A stretch of DNA of 64,000 nt from CAZEHO01 sp964511945 (GCA_964511945.1 CAZEHO010000002.1:248001-312000), one strand, 5' to 3'. Shown: positions 43,660 through 52,513, numbered from the stretch's first letter. Program-made: numbers and translations. Notes: a model not told the origin generated them from the letters alone.

Positions 43660-43992
43660 ATGAGCGATAACCCCACCATCGTTCCCGACGTTGCCGCCGA
43701 GGTAGCGGTCGAGCCCAACGGCACACTGAGCCGGGTACTCCACAACGACGATCAGATCCGGCTGGTTGCGTTCGCCTTCGACAAGGGCCAGGAACTGACC
43801 GAGCACACCGCGGCGGTGGCGGCGACGATCCAGGTGATCAACGGGCGCCTGCGGTTGACCCTTGGTGAAGAATCGCTGGATGCCTGGCCCGGCGCCTGGG
43901 TCCACATGCCGCCGAACCTGGCTCACTCGGTCGAGGCGCTCGAACCGAGCGTGATGCTGCTGACGCTGCTGAAGGGAACTCAGCGAGGCTGA
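43660..43992 (+). CDS. Cupin-domain protein
   Basis: The ATG at 43660 gives 110 residues forming one cupin barrel: FDKGQELTEHTAAVAATIQVINGRLRLTLG and PGAWVHMPPNLAHSVEAL, with histidines H58 and the one in PPNLAHS as likely metal ligands. It is the last gene of the rightward respiratory operon. Cupins of this size bind metals and small ligands; no activity can be named. Confidence 0.78.
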   Translation: MSDNPTIVPDVAAEVAVEPNGTLSRVLHNDDQIRLVAFAFDKGQELTEHTAAVAATIQVINGRLRLTLGEESLDAWPGAWVHMPPNLAHSVEALEPSVMLLTLLKGTQRG

Positions 43993-44091
43993 GTGCGGAT
44001 CGGTCAGTCGAGCCGCGGATCTCCCCGTGCGTCACCCGGCCGTCCATCATCGTCAAGACGACACCCGACGAGTACAGCGCTTCAGGGCCTT

Positions 44092-44218
44092 CCAACCCGA
44101 GCAGGTTGGTTCCGGTCGGGACTAGCGGGCGGCGGATGTCGTAGTCGGAGAGGCCTTCCAGCTTCCACAGCACGGCCTTGCGGCCGGCCTTGAGCTAGCG
44201 GTGGAGTTCGTCCTTCAT
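44092..44218 (-). pseudogene. Relic of a DinB-like (DUF664) protein, N-terminal part
   Basis: On the minus strand the ATG at 44218 opens MKDELHR, then a TAG, then LKAGRKAVLWKLEGLSDYD followed by IRRPLVPTGTNLLGL. This is the recognisable start of actinobacterial DUF664/DinB-like proteins (VLWKLxGLSxYDxRRPLxPTGTNLLGL). The homology stops after about 42 codons, continuing as unrelated text, so the gene is both interrupted by a stop and truncated. Confidence 0.6.
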
Positions 44219-44326
44219 AGAAGTCATGGCCGAGGATTGTGGCCGCCGGCAGAGGGGATCGCCAGCACGGGTCGGCAGACCGTTTCCTCCCCGCCAGAAT
44301 GGTCGGGAATCGACCCGGAGAACCCC

Positions 44327-44830
44327 ATGCGCATCGCCGTGCTGACCGCCAACCTCTACGAGGAACCCGAGCTGATCTATCCGTACTACCGGCTTCTCGA
44401 GGACGGACACGAAGTGCTGCGCATCGGCGCCGAAGTCGCTACCTACACCGGCAAATACGGGTATCCGGTCCGGGCGGACCTGGCAGCGTCCGATGTCGAC
44501 CCGGCCGACTTCGACGGGGTGATCATCCCGGGCGGCTTCTCACCAGACTTCATGCGTCGCGATCCGGCGATGGTGGCCTTTGTCAGGGCACTGGTCGATG
44601 CCGGCAAGCCGGCTGCCGCCATCTGCCACGGCCCGTGGATGTTGGCCGAGGCGGATGTGCTGCGGGGGCGGCGGGTGACGAGCGTCGGTGCCGTACGCAC
44701 CGACCTTCGCAACGCCGGCGGGGAGTGGGTCGATCAGGCCGTCGTCGTCGACGGCCCGGTCATCACGTCGCGTACCCCCAACGATCTCGCCGCGTTCATG
44801 AAGGCGTTCCTGGCGGCTCTGCCGAGCTAG
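44327..44830 (+). CDS. DJ-1/PfpI-family protein
   Basis: The ATG at 44327 (GGAG at 44317-44320) gives 167 residues. The nucleophile elbow AAAICHGPW places the catalytic cysteine at C100 followed by His; E14 in YEEPELIYPYYRL is the typical early Glu. DGVIIPGGFSPDFMR is the oxyanion region. Family members are glyoxalases, deglycase-like enzymes or stress proteins. Neighbours give no hint of the substrate. Confidence 0.88.
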   Translation: MRIAVLTANLYEEPELIYPYYRLLEDGHEVLRIGAEVATYTGKYGYPVRADLAASDVDPADFDGVIIPGGFSPDFMRRDPAMVAFVRALVDAGKPAAAICHGPWMLAEADVLRGRRVTSVGAVRTDLRNAGGEWVDQAVVVDGPVITSRTPNDLAAFMKAFLAALPS

Positions 44831-44834
44831 TGAC

Positions 44835-46331
44835 TCAGCACTTTGCCAGCGGAGCCCGCCGATTCCACCAGGGCCGGGCCGCTTCCAGCTGAGCCGCCAG
44901 CCGGAACAGGACGGCCTCATCGCCGAGACGGGCGGCGAACTGGACCCCGACGGGCAGGCCATCGGCCGTCCAGTGGAGCGGCACGGACATGGCCGGCTGC
45001 CCGGTCATGTTGAACAGCGGAGTGTTCGGCATCGGCTCGAGAATCTCGGTGCTCAGCTGTTTGACGACCTGGCGCAGCACCGGACCGGCGGGCGCCCGTG
45101 CGATGAGTTGAAGGAGACGCCGCTCGCTGGGTCCGATATCGAGATCGCCGATCGGCCAGGGGGGCTTCGCCGTCGTCGACGACAACAGCACATCGTGATC
45201 TGCCAGGAACCCGGCCATGATGCGCCCTGCATCGCGAATGGCGTCGAGCGTTGCGGCCAGATCACCCGACGAGCGCTTGCGGCCGATCAGGCCGATGATC
45301 CATGTAACCAGCTCGACATCCCCGACTCCGACCTTGCGTCCCGTGAGCCGCTCGCTCTCGCGCAGTTGAAACTCACCCTCGGCACCACTCAGCGTGATGA
45401 ATGCATCGAGCATGCGTTCGAGATCGATCGGGGGCGAGGCCTCGACGACTTCGTGGCCGAGTTCTCCACACAGCTCGGCGGCGGCTGTCACCGCGGCGAC
45501 ACAAGCCTGATCGGTCGGACGATGATCGAGCAACGCGCTGGTGGTGAACGCAACGCGGAGCCGTCCCGGATCGGTTCCGACTTCGTCGGCAAAGGGACGG
45601 CCGGGCGGCGGCGCCGGGTGTGCGACGCCGACGTGAGCACCGTGGGTGGCATCGAGCAGCCGGGCCGAGTCGCGCACCGATCGAGTGACGGCGTGTTGCT
45701 CGGAGAGTCCGAGCCAGCCTTCCAGGTAGTCCGGCCCCCAAGTGGAGCGGCCCCGGCTCGGTTTGAGCCCGAACAGCCCACAGGCGGACGCCGGGGTCCG
45801 AATCGATCCGCCGCCGTCGTTGGCATGGGCCATCGGCACCATGCCGGCCGCAACAGCCGCGGCCGATCCGCCGCTGGACCCACCCGGGGTTCGTTCCAGA
45901 TCCCAGGGATTGCGCGTCGGTCCGTGCACCTCGGGCTCTGTGACCGGCGACAGCCCGAACTCGGGGGTGTTGGTCTTGCCCAGCAGGATGAGCCCCGCGG
46001 CGCGATGGCGTTGTACCAGCTCGTTGTCGTGGCGGGTGATCACTCCCTCCCGTGACCGGGAGGATTGGGTCATGGGTAGTCCTGCCACCGCCGCACCGAG
46101 GTCCTTCTCGAGGAACGGAACGCCGCAAAACGGACCGTCGGTCGGCGCCGACTTCGCTGCTTCACGAGCCCGCTCGAAATCGGGGTACACGACGGCATTC
46201 AGCTTTGGGTTGTGCCATTCGATCCGGGCGATGGCGGCGTCGACGAGCTCGGTGGGATGCACCTCGCCCGACCTGACCAGATCGGCCAACCCGGTCGCGT
46301 CGTGTTGCTCGTAGTCGGCGAACCCGTCCAT
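44835..46331 (-). CDS. Amidase-signature hydrolase
   Basis: The ATG at 46331, preceded by GGGAGGA, gives 498 residues. The Ser-cis-Ser-Lys triad is visible: K76 in VPFLEKDLGA, the glycine-serine loop TPGGSSGGSAAAVAAG (cis-Ser near 152-153) and S176 in NDGGGSIRTPAS. It cleaves amides in the cytoplasm; the family includes GatA, but there are no gatB or gatC genes here and the length and substrate region point to a general amidase. It is convergent with the PfpI gene, four bases apart. Confidence 0.9.
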   Translation of the reverse strand: MDGFADYEQHDATGLADLVRSGEVHPTELVDAAIARIEWHNPKLNAVVYPDFERAREAAKSAPTDGPFCGVPFLEKDLGAAVAGLPMTQSSRSREGVITRHDNELVQRHRAAGLILLGKTNTPEFGLSPVTEPEVHGPTRNPWDLERTPGGSSGGSAAAVAAGMVPMAHANDGGGSIRTPASACGLFGLKPSRGRSTWGPDYLEGWLGLSEQHAVTRSVRDSARLLDATHGAHVGVAHPAPPPGRPFADEVGTDPGRLRVAFTTSALLDHRPTDQACVAAVTAAAELCGELGHEVVEASPPIDLERMLDAFITLSGAEGEFQLRESERLTGRKVGVGDVELVTWIIGLIGRKRSSGDLAATLDAIRDAGRIMAGFLADHDVLLSSTTAKPPWPIGDLDIGPSERRLLQLIARAPAGPVLRQVVKQLSTEILEPMPNTPLFNMTGQPAMSVPLHWTADGLPVGVQFAARLGDEAVLFRLAAQLEAARPWWNRRAPLAKC

Positions 46332-46554
46332 CCGTCCTCCCGGAGTTCTCTCATAGAGGCTACGCGGGTGGTGATCGGGGGTGGGGAACGCGTCGGGTCG
46401 GGAGCGGCACTCGCGCCCGACGGCGCTGGTGGTCCGGATCGGACCATCAACAAGAGCCACACCGTCTACGCCGTGATCGCCGATCCGGTCGATGTGATGG
46501 AATCCACGCTCAAGTTCGACACCGCGCCGGCGAACGCTGACGCCGCCGGATCCG
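46332..46554. other. Intergenic stretch with no supported gene
   Basis: Nothing firm is seen in these 223 bases. One plus-strand frame reads TINKSHTVYAVIADPVDV then MESTLKFDTAPA, which has a protein-like look, but it has no start and runs into the end of the opposing gene, so it may be a relic. Confidence 0.3.
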
Positions 46555-47886
46555 CTATCCGGCGGGGTCAGCTGATCGAGGCGTCCTACCGTAGAACACG
46601 TCGTCGAGCGCGAGTGCCGCCCTCCGGGCGTTCGGTGATGCCCCGATCATCCACCGCACCAGGTTGTGCGCCGGGTTGTCCGGATGCGAGAACGGACAGA
46701 CTGCCATGCACTTCCCGCAGTCGGTGCCGATGACGTTCCAGTAGCGGAAGCACGCTTCGGCGTCGAGCGTCCAGCGCAAGCCCCCAGCGATCTGTTCTCG
46801 GGGGCCTCTCGGGATGGCGTTGCTCGGGCAGTTGTCGACACACTTCTCGCACCGGGTGCAGAAATCGACGACCGACGGGGCATCACCCGGTACGTCGGCG
46901 ATCAGCGGCAGGTCGGTGGTCACCACCCCGAGCCGCACCCTTGGACCAAGCCGTGGGGTCATCAGGATTCCCATCCGGCCGATCTCACCCAGTCCGGCGT
47001 CGAGGGCGACCAGCGGTGCGATTACCCGGTAGTTGCCGTCGATGTGTGCCCGCGCCGGAGCACCGGCCGCCCTGATCCGATCGGCAACAGCGATTGCGAT
47101 GCGGGCGGCGTCGACATAGCGGCGCGCCGATTCGGCAACCACGGGAGCCTCCGGGGCGGTCTGCATGGTGCGGTGATCCATCTCCACCGTGAAGGCGACG
47201 GCCCAGCGGTGGGGCAGGTCGATAGGGGCGCCGTAGTTGCCGGTGCCGCGACCCACGTGGGTGTACACGTGATACGGCCGGAGTTCGGCGATCCCGACGT
47301 CGAGGGCTCCGCACTCGAGGGCATACTCCTTGATCTCGGCGCTGGCTCGTTCGGGCGGCCACTCGGCCTGGCCTTGCGCGACCGGCCCATCGGCCGAATC
47401 ACGCAGCTCCTCGGTGATGGCGAACTGACGATTGGCTTCGGCGAACTCGACCGGGTCGGCCTTGCGGGCATCGAGGGAGAGGAGTCCGGGGAGAGCGCGA
47501 ATACGAGCATCGGTCTGCTCGTGCTCCGGCCGCATTGCGTAGAACGACTCGTACTCGGGTGTGCCCGGCTCGAGGCGAGCGCGGGCGAACATGATGTCGC
47601 GCTCGTCGACCCGGAAGCCGGGGCGGCCGTTGGGTGGAGTGTGGGCGCGTCCGGGGAAGATGAGCCAGAGGGCGGCGATGCCGGCGATTGTGAGCAGGAT
47701 CGCCGAACCGGCACCCGACCACCGTGCGACGATGACCGGCGGGATCGCCATGACCGGTACGAGGAGCACAGAGATCATTGCCGCCCGCCGCTCCCGTTCG
47801 CGGACCGAAACGATGGCAAACCCAATGAGCCCGGCACCGATCACGGAGGCGGCGGCGATCAGCAGCCCTCGGGACACGCTCTCCAT
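46555..47886 (-). CDS. Membrane-anchored reductive-dehalogenase-like protein with two [4Fe-4S] clusters
   Basis: The 443-residue protein starts with three hydrophobic segments (about 7-82) in place of a twin-arginine signal. The cytoplasmic or external core has the reductive dehalogenase pattern: ECGALDVGIAEL, HRWAVAFTVEMDH, LGEIGRMGILMTPRLGPRVRLGVV and two clusters, CTRCEKCVDNCPSNAIP and CGKCMAVCPFSHP. Such proteins hold a corrinoid at the active site; the fold is shared with epoxyqueuosine reductase. No anchor gene (rdhB) is adjacent, which the fused membrane segments may replace. The substrate is unknown; organohalide respiration is not shown. Confidence 0.82.
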   Translation of the reverse strand: MESVSRGLLIAAASVIGAGLIGFAIVSVRERERRAAMISVLLVPVMAIPPVIVARWSGAGSAILLTIAGIAALWLIFPGRAHTPPNGRPGFRVDERDIMFARARLEPGTPEYESFYAMRPEHEQTDARIRALPGLLSLDARKADPVEFAEANRQFAITEELRDSADGPVAQGQAEWPPERASAEIKEYALECGALDVGIAELRPYHVYTHVGRGTGNYGAPIDLPHRWAVAFTVEMDHRTMQTAPEAPVVAESARRYVDAARIAIAVADRIRAAGAPARAHIDGNYRVIAPLVALDAGLGEIGRMGILMTPRLGPRVRLGVVTTDLPLIADVPGDAPSVVDFCTRCEKCVDNCPSNAIPRGPREQIAGGLRWTLDAEACFRYWNVIGTDCGKCMAVCPFSHPDNPAHNLVRWMIGASPNARRAALALDDVFYGRTPRSADPAG

Positions 47887-47932
47887 TCGGTCAAGCTACC
47901 CGGACGACAGTCGCGCAGTCCGGCTCGGCCCC

Positions 47933-48871
47933 TCAGGCGCCGCTGGCGGCGGCAGTGATCTCCTTGACGATCTCGCTGTCCTGTGAGAACGCCAGGTTCC
48001 AGAATTCCGCCTGAGCCCGGGTGGCAGGACGGTCGGGGTTCCTGATCAGGTAGAGGGTCTTCGACAGTTCGAGACCCTTGACCGGCACGGTGGCCAGCTT
48101 GCCGGCATCGACGGCCTCCTGAGCCACGAGATGGGAGAGGAACGCCACGCCGATTCCGGTCTGCACAGTCATCCTGATGGCTTCGGCGTTGCCCAGGGTC
48201 ATGACGACATTGAGATCATCCATCTCCAGGTCGTGCCAGGAGAGACCTTCGGTGAGCGCGACGTAGGTGCCGGCATTCTCTTCACGCATCACGAACGGTT
48301 CCCCGCGCAGTTCCTCGATCTCGAGTGGGCGATCGAGTTTGGCCCAGCGGTGGTTCGGAGGAACCACAAGGACGATGCGGTCGGTGATGAAAGCGCGGTA
48401 CTCAAGTCCGGGGTCCTCCTCCCGCATGCTGGCCATGGCAAGATGCGCTTCCCCCTCCCGGAGACGGTCGAGGGCGACGGTGCGGGGAACCACCAGGCAC
48501 TCCAACGAGACGTTCGGATGCGAGGTGAGCAGGCCGACCATGAGTTGGGGGAGGACGTACTTTCCGGCAGTGGTCGTGCAGGCTATGCGGAGCCTTCCGA
48601 CCACTTCACCCTGGATCGACGCCATGGCCTCTTCGAGCCGAATGGTCCGGTGGGCGATGTCTTCTGCCAGTGGGACCAGCGCTTCGCCGGCTTCGGTGAG
48701 CGTGACGCTGCGACCGGTGCGCTGGAACAGGTCGGCACCGAGCATCTGCTCGAGCGATCGAATCTGCATGCTCACTGCGGGTTGGGAGATGCCGAGCCGG
48801 CGACCGGTTTCGGAGAAGTTCTCCGTCTCGGCGGCGATCAGGAAGGCGCGAAGTTCGGGGATCATCAGCAT
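47933..48871 (-). CDS. LysR-family transcriptional regulator
   Basis: The 312-residue protein has the LysR helix-turn-helix (LRAFLIAAETENFSETGRRLGISQPAVSMQIRSLEQMLGADLF, residues 7-49) and a full effector domain. The motif VVGRLRIACTTTAGKYVLPQL opens the effector domain, as in CysB/CbbR-like members. It is divergent from the rhodanese lipoprotein gene, the usual arrangement for a LysR regulator and its target, so it may control sulfur- or cytochrome-related genes there. Confidence 0.9.
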   Translation of the reverse strand: MLMIPELRAFLIAAETENFSETGRRLGISQPAVSMQIRSLEQMLGADLFQRTGRSVTLTEAGEALVPLAEDIAHRTIRLEEAMASIQGEVVGRLRIACTTTAGKYVLPQLMVGLLTSHPNVSLECLVVPRTVALDRLREGEAHLAMASMREEDPGLEYRAFITDRIVLVVPPNHRWAKLDRPLEIEELRGEPFVMREENAGTYVALTEGLSWHDLEMDDLNVVMTLGNAEAIRMTVQTGIGVAFLSHLVAQEAVDAGKLATVPVKGLELSKTLYLIRNPDRPATRAQAEFWNLAFSQDSEIVKEITAAASGA

Positions 48872-49023
48872 AAGCGTGGATAGCGTATCAGGCTTTGTGA
48901 CCCCCGCCTTCGCTTATCAGAATTGCTGAGGCACCTTGATTCGCACTTATTATCGTAAGTTTGGGCGACTCTAGGAATCGCTGATAGGATTCGAACATTC
49001 GAACCCAACCCAGGAGTTCTTCG
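48872..49023. promoter_or_regulatory. Divergent LysR/rhodanese promoter region
   Basis: This AT-rich 152-bp gap has an inverted repeat ACTTA-TTATCG-TAAGT (48945-48960), which contains the T-N11-A pattern of LysR sites, and a possible rightward promoter TTGGGC (48961-48966) with TAGGAT (48985-48990), 18 bases apart. A second partial repeat CGCTTATCAG (48911-48920) echoes the leftward start region. Confidence 0.5.
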
Positions 49024-51009
49024 ATGTCCAGTAAGCGTTTTCTGCGGCTGCTTGCAGCGATCCTGGCGGCAACGCTGGCGATCGCCCTGCCCGGCTGCAG
49101 CGACGACCAGAGCACCGAGGGGGAGCCAACCACCGGGGCGCCGACGACGACGGCGGCCCCGACCACCACGGCGGCCCCGACGACAACGACTGAAGCTCCG
49201 ACGACCACGACGACCACTGAGCCCCTGCCTGTGGAGGGCGAATTGGTTGCTGCACTGGCCGCCGCGAGCCTCGCCGAGTGGGCCCCGGTCATCAAGGCCG
49301 ACGCTCTCTTCGAGAACATGTCCGACGGTGACGACAGCAACGATCCGCTGATCGTGTCGGTGCGCTCACCCGAGCACTATGCACTCGGTCACATCGAGGG
49401 CGCCATCAACATCCCGTGGCGCACGATTGCCGATGCCGACTCGCTGGCGCAGCTGCCGACCGATCGTCAGATCGTCGTCTACTGCTACACCGGCCACACC
49501 GGCCAGGTGGCGGCCACCATCCTGCGGATGGCCGGCTTCGACGCCGTCAACCTGAAGTTCGGCATGATGGGCTGGAGCGGCGACGCCAACGTCGTCGTCG
49601 CGACCCCGTTCTCGGTTGCCCCCGGCTACCCGACCGTGACCGAAGCCACCGACCTCGGTGCCGGCGAGACGCCGCCCGAGCTCGCCACCGGTGAGACCGA
49701 CGCGGTCGGTGTCGCCATTGCTCGCGGCCAGGCGATCCTGCCCGAGTGGGGTCCGGTCATCTCGGCCGACGCCCTGTTCGAGAACCTGTCCGACGGCGAC
49801 GACAGCAACGACCCCTTCATCGTGTCCGTACGGGCTCCGGACGCCTATGCGGTCGGTCACATCGAGGGCGCGATCAACATCCCCTGGAAGTCGATCGCCA
49901 ACCCCGAGAGCCTGGCCGCCCTGCCGACCGACCGTGAGATCGTCGTCTATTGCTACACCGGCCACACCGGCCAGGCAGCTGCGACGGTGCTCGGCCTGCT
50001 CGGCTACAACGTCAAGAACCTGAAGTTCGGCATGATGGGATGGAGCGACGTCGCCGACGTTGTCGCCACCGCAGGCGTCTTCAACGGGGCCCCCGCGTAT
50101 CCGACCGTCGGTGATGCCATCGACGAAGAGGTCGAGGCCGCCGCCCTGGCGACTCAGGCCCTCGCCGAGTGGGCACCGGTGATTTCCGCCGACGCCCTGT
50201 TCGAGAACCTGTCCGACGGCGACGACAGCAACGACCCGCTGGTCGTGTCGGTCCGCTCGCCCGAGCACTACGCACTCGGTCACATCGGGGGCTCGATCAA
50301 CATCCCGTGGCGCACCATCGTCGACGCTGAGTCGCTCGAGTTGCTGCCGACCGATCGTGAGATCGTCGTGTACTGCTACACCGGCCACACCGGCCAGGTG
50401 GCGGCCACGCTGCTGCGTCTCCTCGGGTACGAGGTCAAGAACCTGAAGTTCGGCATGATGGGCTGGACCGACGACGATGAGGTGCTGGCGACCACCCGCT
50501 ACGTGGCGGCTCCCGGCTACCCGACCGTTGTCGAGCCCACCGAGGCCGTCGGCGGCAATACGCCTCCGGACCTCCAGACGGGCAACAACGATGCTCTGGC
50601 CGTCGTGCAGGCCGCCGCCGCGGCGCTGCTGCCCGACTGGGGCCCGGTGTCGAAGGCCGATGCCCTCTTCGAGAACATCTCCGACGGCGATGCCTCGAAC
50701 GACCCGGTCATCATCTCGGTGCGTGCGCCCGACGCCTATGCGCTGGGCCACGTCGAAGGCGCCATCAACATCCCATGGAAGACAATTGCCACGCCTGAGG
50801 CGCTCGCCCAGATCCCGACCGATCGTACGATCGTCGTGTACTGCTACACCGGCCACACCGGCCAGGTCGCAGCCACCGTTCTGGCGATTCTCGGCTACGA
50901 CGTGTCGAACATGAAGTTCGGCATGATGGGCTGGACTGCCGACGACGACATCCTGGCGACTGGTCGCTACGCCGGTGCCCCCGGCTACCCGACCGTCGCT
51001 GAGGGTTAG
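49024..51009 (+). CDS. Exported lipoprotein with four tandem rhodanese domains
   Basis: The 661-residue protein has a lipoprotein signal (ALPGCSDDQ, Cys 25), a Thr-rich linker (37-66) and four rhodanese domains in a row. Each carries the loop CYTGHTGQ, with active-site cysteines at 154, 310, 451 and 607, and is preceded by WGP/WAPVI..ADALFENxSDGD. The repeats are near-copies (SVRxPxxYxxGHIEGAINIPW, NLKFGMMGW), spaced 156, 141 and 156 residues. Rhodaneses carry sulfane sulfur on the cysteine; here on the outside of the cytoplasmic membrane. A terminator follows, then an 11-heme cytochrome gene, so sulfur, selenium or tellurium oxyanion chemistry is a reasonable but unproven guess. Confidence 0.9.
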   Translation: MSSKRFLRLLAAILAATLAIALPGCSDDQSTEGEPTTGAPTTTAAPTTTAAPTTTTEAPTTTTTTEPLPVEGELVAALAAASLAEWAPVIKADALFENMSDGDDSNDPLIVSVRSPEHYALGHIEGAINIPWRTIADADSLAQLPTDRQIVVYCYTGHTGQVAATILRMAGFDAVNLKFGMMGWSGDANVVVATPFSVAPGYPTVTEATDLGAGETPPELATGETDAVGVAIARGQAILPEWGPVISADALFENLSDGDDSNDPFIVSVRAPDAYAVGHIEGAINIPWKSIANPESLAALPTDREIVVYCYTGHTGQAAATVLGLLGYNVKNLKFGMMGWSDVADVVATAGVFNGAPAYPTVGDAIDEEVEAAALATQALAEWAPVISADALFENLSDGDDSNDPLVVSVRSPEHYALGHIGGSINIPWRTIVDAESLELLPTDREIVVYCYTGHTGQVAATLLRLLGYEVKNLKFGMMGWTDDDEVLATTRYVAAPGYPTVVEPTEAVGGNTPPDLQTGNNDALAVVQAAAAALLPDWGPVSKADALFENISDGDASNDPVIISVRAPDAYALGHVEGAINIPWKTIATPEALAQIPTDRTIVVYCYTGHTGQVAATVLAILGYDVSNMKFGMMGWTADDDILATGRYAGAPGYPTVAEG

Positions 51010-51022
51010 TCTCAACCATTGA

Positions 51023-51050
51023 GGGGTCGGGCGCTCAGGCGCCCGACCCC
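51023..51050 (+). terminator. Strong hairpin between rhodanese and cytochrome genes
   Basis: A perfect 12-bp GC-rich stem (51023-51034 with 51039-51050) around a TCAG loop is followed by TTCC. It lies 13 bases after the rhodanese stop and may attenuate rather than end transcription, because the next gene starts 25 bases later with AAGGAGG and no clear promoter. Confidence 0.7.
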
Positions 51051-51074
51051 TTCCGATTCCCGGAAGGAGGTGGC

Positions 51075-52499
51075 ATGCGAAGAGCTGCATTCGCCGTACT
51101 GGCTGTGATGGCCCTCATTGCCGCCGGATGTTCGGGCGATTCGGCGGATACAACGGTGGCTGCCCCGACGACGACGGCACCGGCGACCACCACCACGGCG
51201 GCGCCGACGACGACGGCACCGGCGACCACTACCACGGCGGCGGAGACCACCACCACCGTGGCGGAGACCACCACGACCACGACCGAGGCTCCCATCAACA
51301 ACTGCGTGATCTGTCACACCGACGAGGACACGCTGCGGGTGCTGGCCATGGAACCGGTGGAGACGGAACACCTCAGCGAAGGCGAGGGGTGAGGCGGCTC
51401 ATTGCCTCAGTTGGAGGCATGGGAAGCAGTATTCGTCAGTAGCCAGGACTTCCTCGACAGCATCCACGGCAGCCTGGGCTGCACGGCATGCCACGGCGGC
51501 GACCGCACCGCGACCGACATCGAGACGGCTCACGCCGGCATCATCGTCGACCCGGACAGCACCAGCGCCTGCGGTTCCTGCCACGAGGACACCAACGATC
51601 ACCACACACAAAGCCTGCATGGAACGCTCGAGGGGTACTGGACAGTGCTCGATGAGCGCAGCAACGAGGAAGCCAGGCCACAGCTGGAGGTTGCGTTCGA
51701 CAACCACTGCGCGTCCTGTCACGCCTCGTGCGGTCAGTGCCATGTGAGTCGGCCAACCAGTGCCGGCGGCGGGTTGCTCGACGGCCACACCTTCAAGGCG
51801 ACTCCGCCCATGAACACGACCTGCACCGGGTGCCACGGCAGCCGGATCAACAACGAGTTCAAGGGTCTGAATGTTCTCGAGGACGGGATGGCCGTTCCGG
51901 CGGATGTGCACTACAACCCGAACGGCATGGCGTGTTTCGTCTGCCATTCGGGCGACGCAATGCATGGAGGGCTCGAGCCCGGTGTCGATCACCGCTACGA
52001 CGGCGAGCCCGTCCCCGCGTGTGAGGATTGCCACCCGAACCTGGAGGGCAGCAACCCGCAGCACACGGAAGGGCACCTCGAAGACCTGGCCTGCCAGGTG
52101 TGTCACGCCGTGGAGTACAAGAACTGCTACAGCTGCCACGTGCAGAAGAACGAGGACGACATCCCGTACTTCCGTACGGAACCGTCCGAGATGGCCTTCT
52201 ACATCGGCATGAATCACGAGCAGTCGGAGGAGCGGCCCTGGTCGTACGTGGTCCTGCGCCACGTTCCGATCGACCCGGAGAGCTTCTCCTACTACGGCGA
52301 CAACTTGCTGCCGAACTTCGATGCCCGGCCGACCTGGGTGTACGCGACACCGCACAACATCCAGAAGTCGACCCCGCAGAACTCGTCATGCCTGAACTGT
52401 CACGGCAACGCGGATATCTTCCTCACAGAAGACAAGGTCGATCCTGAAGAGCTCGAAGCGAACCGTCCGGTGATCGTCACCGAGATTCCCGAGTTCTAG
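51075..52499 (+). CDS. Undecaheme cytochrome c lipoprotein with an in-frame TGA at 51390-51392
   Basis: A lipoprotein signal (LIAAGCSGD, Cys 19) with AAGGAGG upstream leads to a Thr-rich linker and heme site CVICH. The frame then meets TGA (51390-51392) and continues open in the same frame to 52499 with ten more CxxCH sites: CTACH, CGSCH, CASCH, CGQCH, CTGCH, CFVCH, CEDCH, CQVCH, CYSCH, CLNCH. The part after the TGA has no signal peptide, yet c-type hemes are attached only outside the membrane, so the two parts belong to one product or to a broken gene. A hairpin at 51403-51419 fits a bacterial SECIS. A TTG at 51402 could restart translation, but the product would stay unexported. Confidence 0.75.
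51403..51419 (+). promoter_or_regulatory. SECIS-like hairpin after the in-frame TGA
   Basis: The stem TGCCTC/GAGGCA (six pairs) closes the loop AGTTG. The loop starts 17 bases after the TGA (16 bases between) and has a G in its first two positions. These values meet the usual bacterial SECIS rules as I recall them (stem at least 4 bp, loop 3-14, gap 16-37). A competing stem, GAGGC with GCCTC, uses bases of the TGA itself. Confidence 0.4.
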
Positions 52500-52513
52500 C
52501 CGGAGCGAACCAT

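Noticed and set aside
51402..52499. The ten-heme part as a separate gene starting at TTG 51402
   Set aside because: It would lack any export signal, which c-type cytochromes need, and it continues in exactly the same frame as the upstream lipoprotein part.
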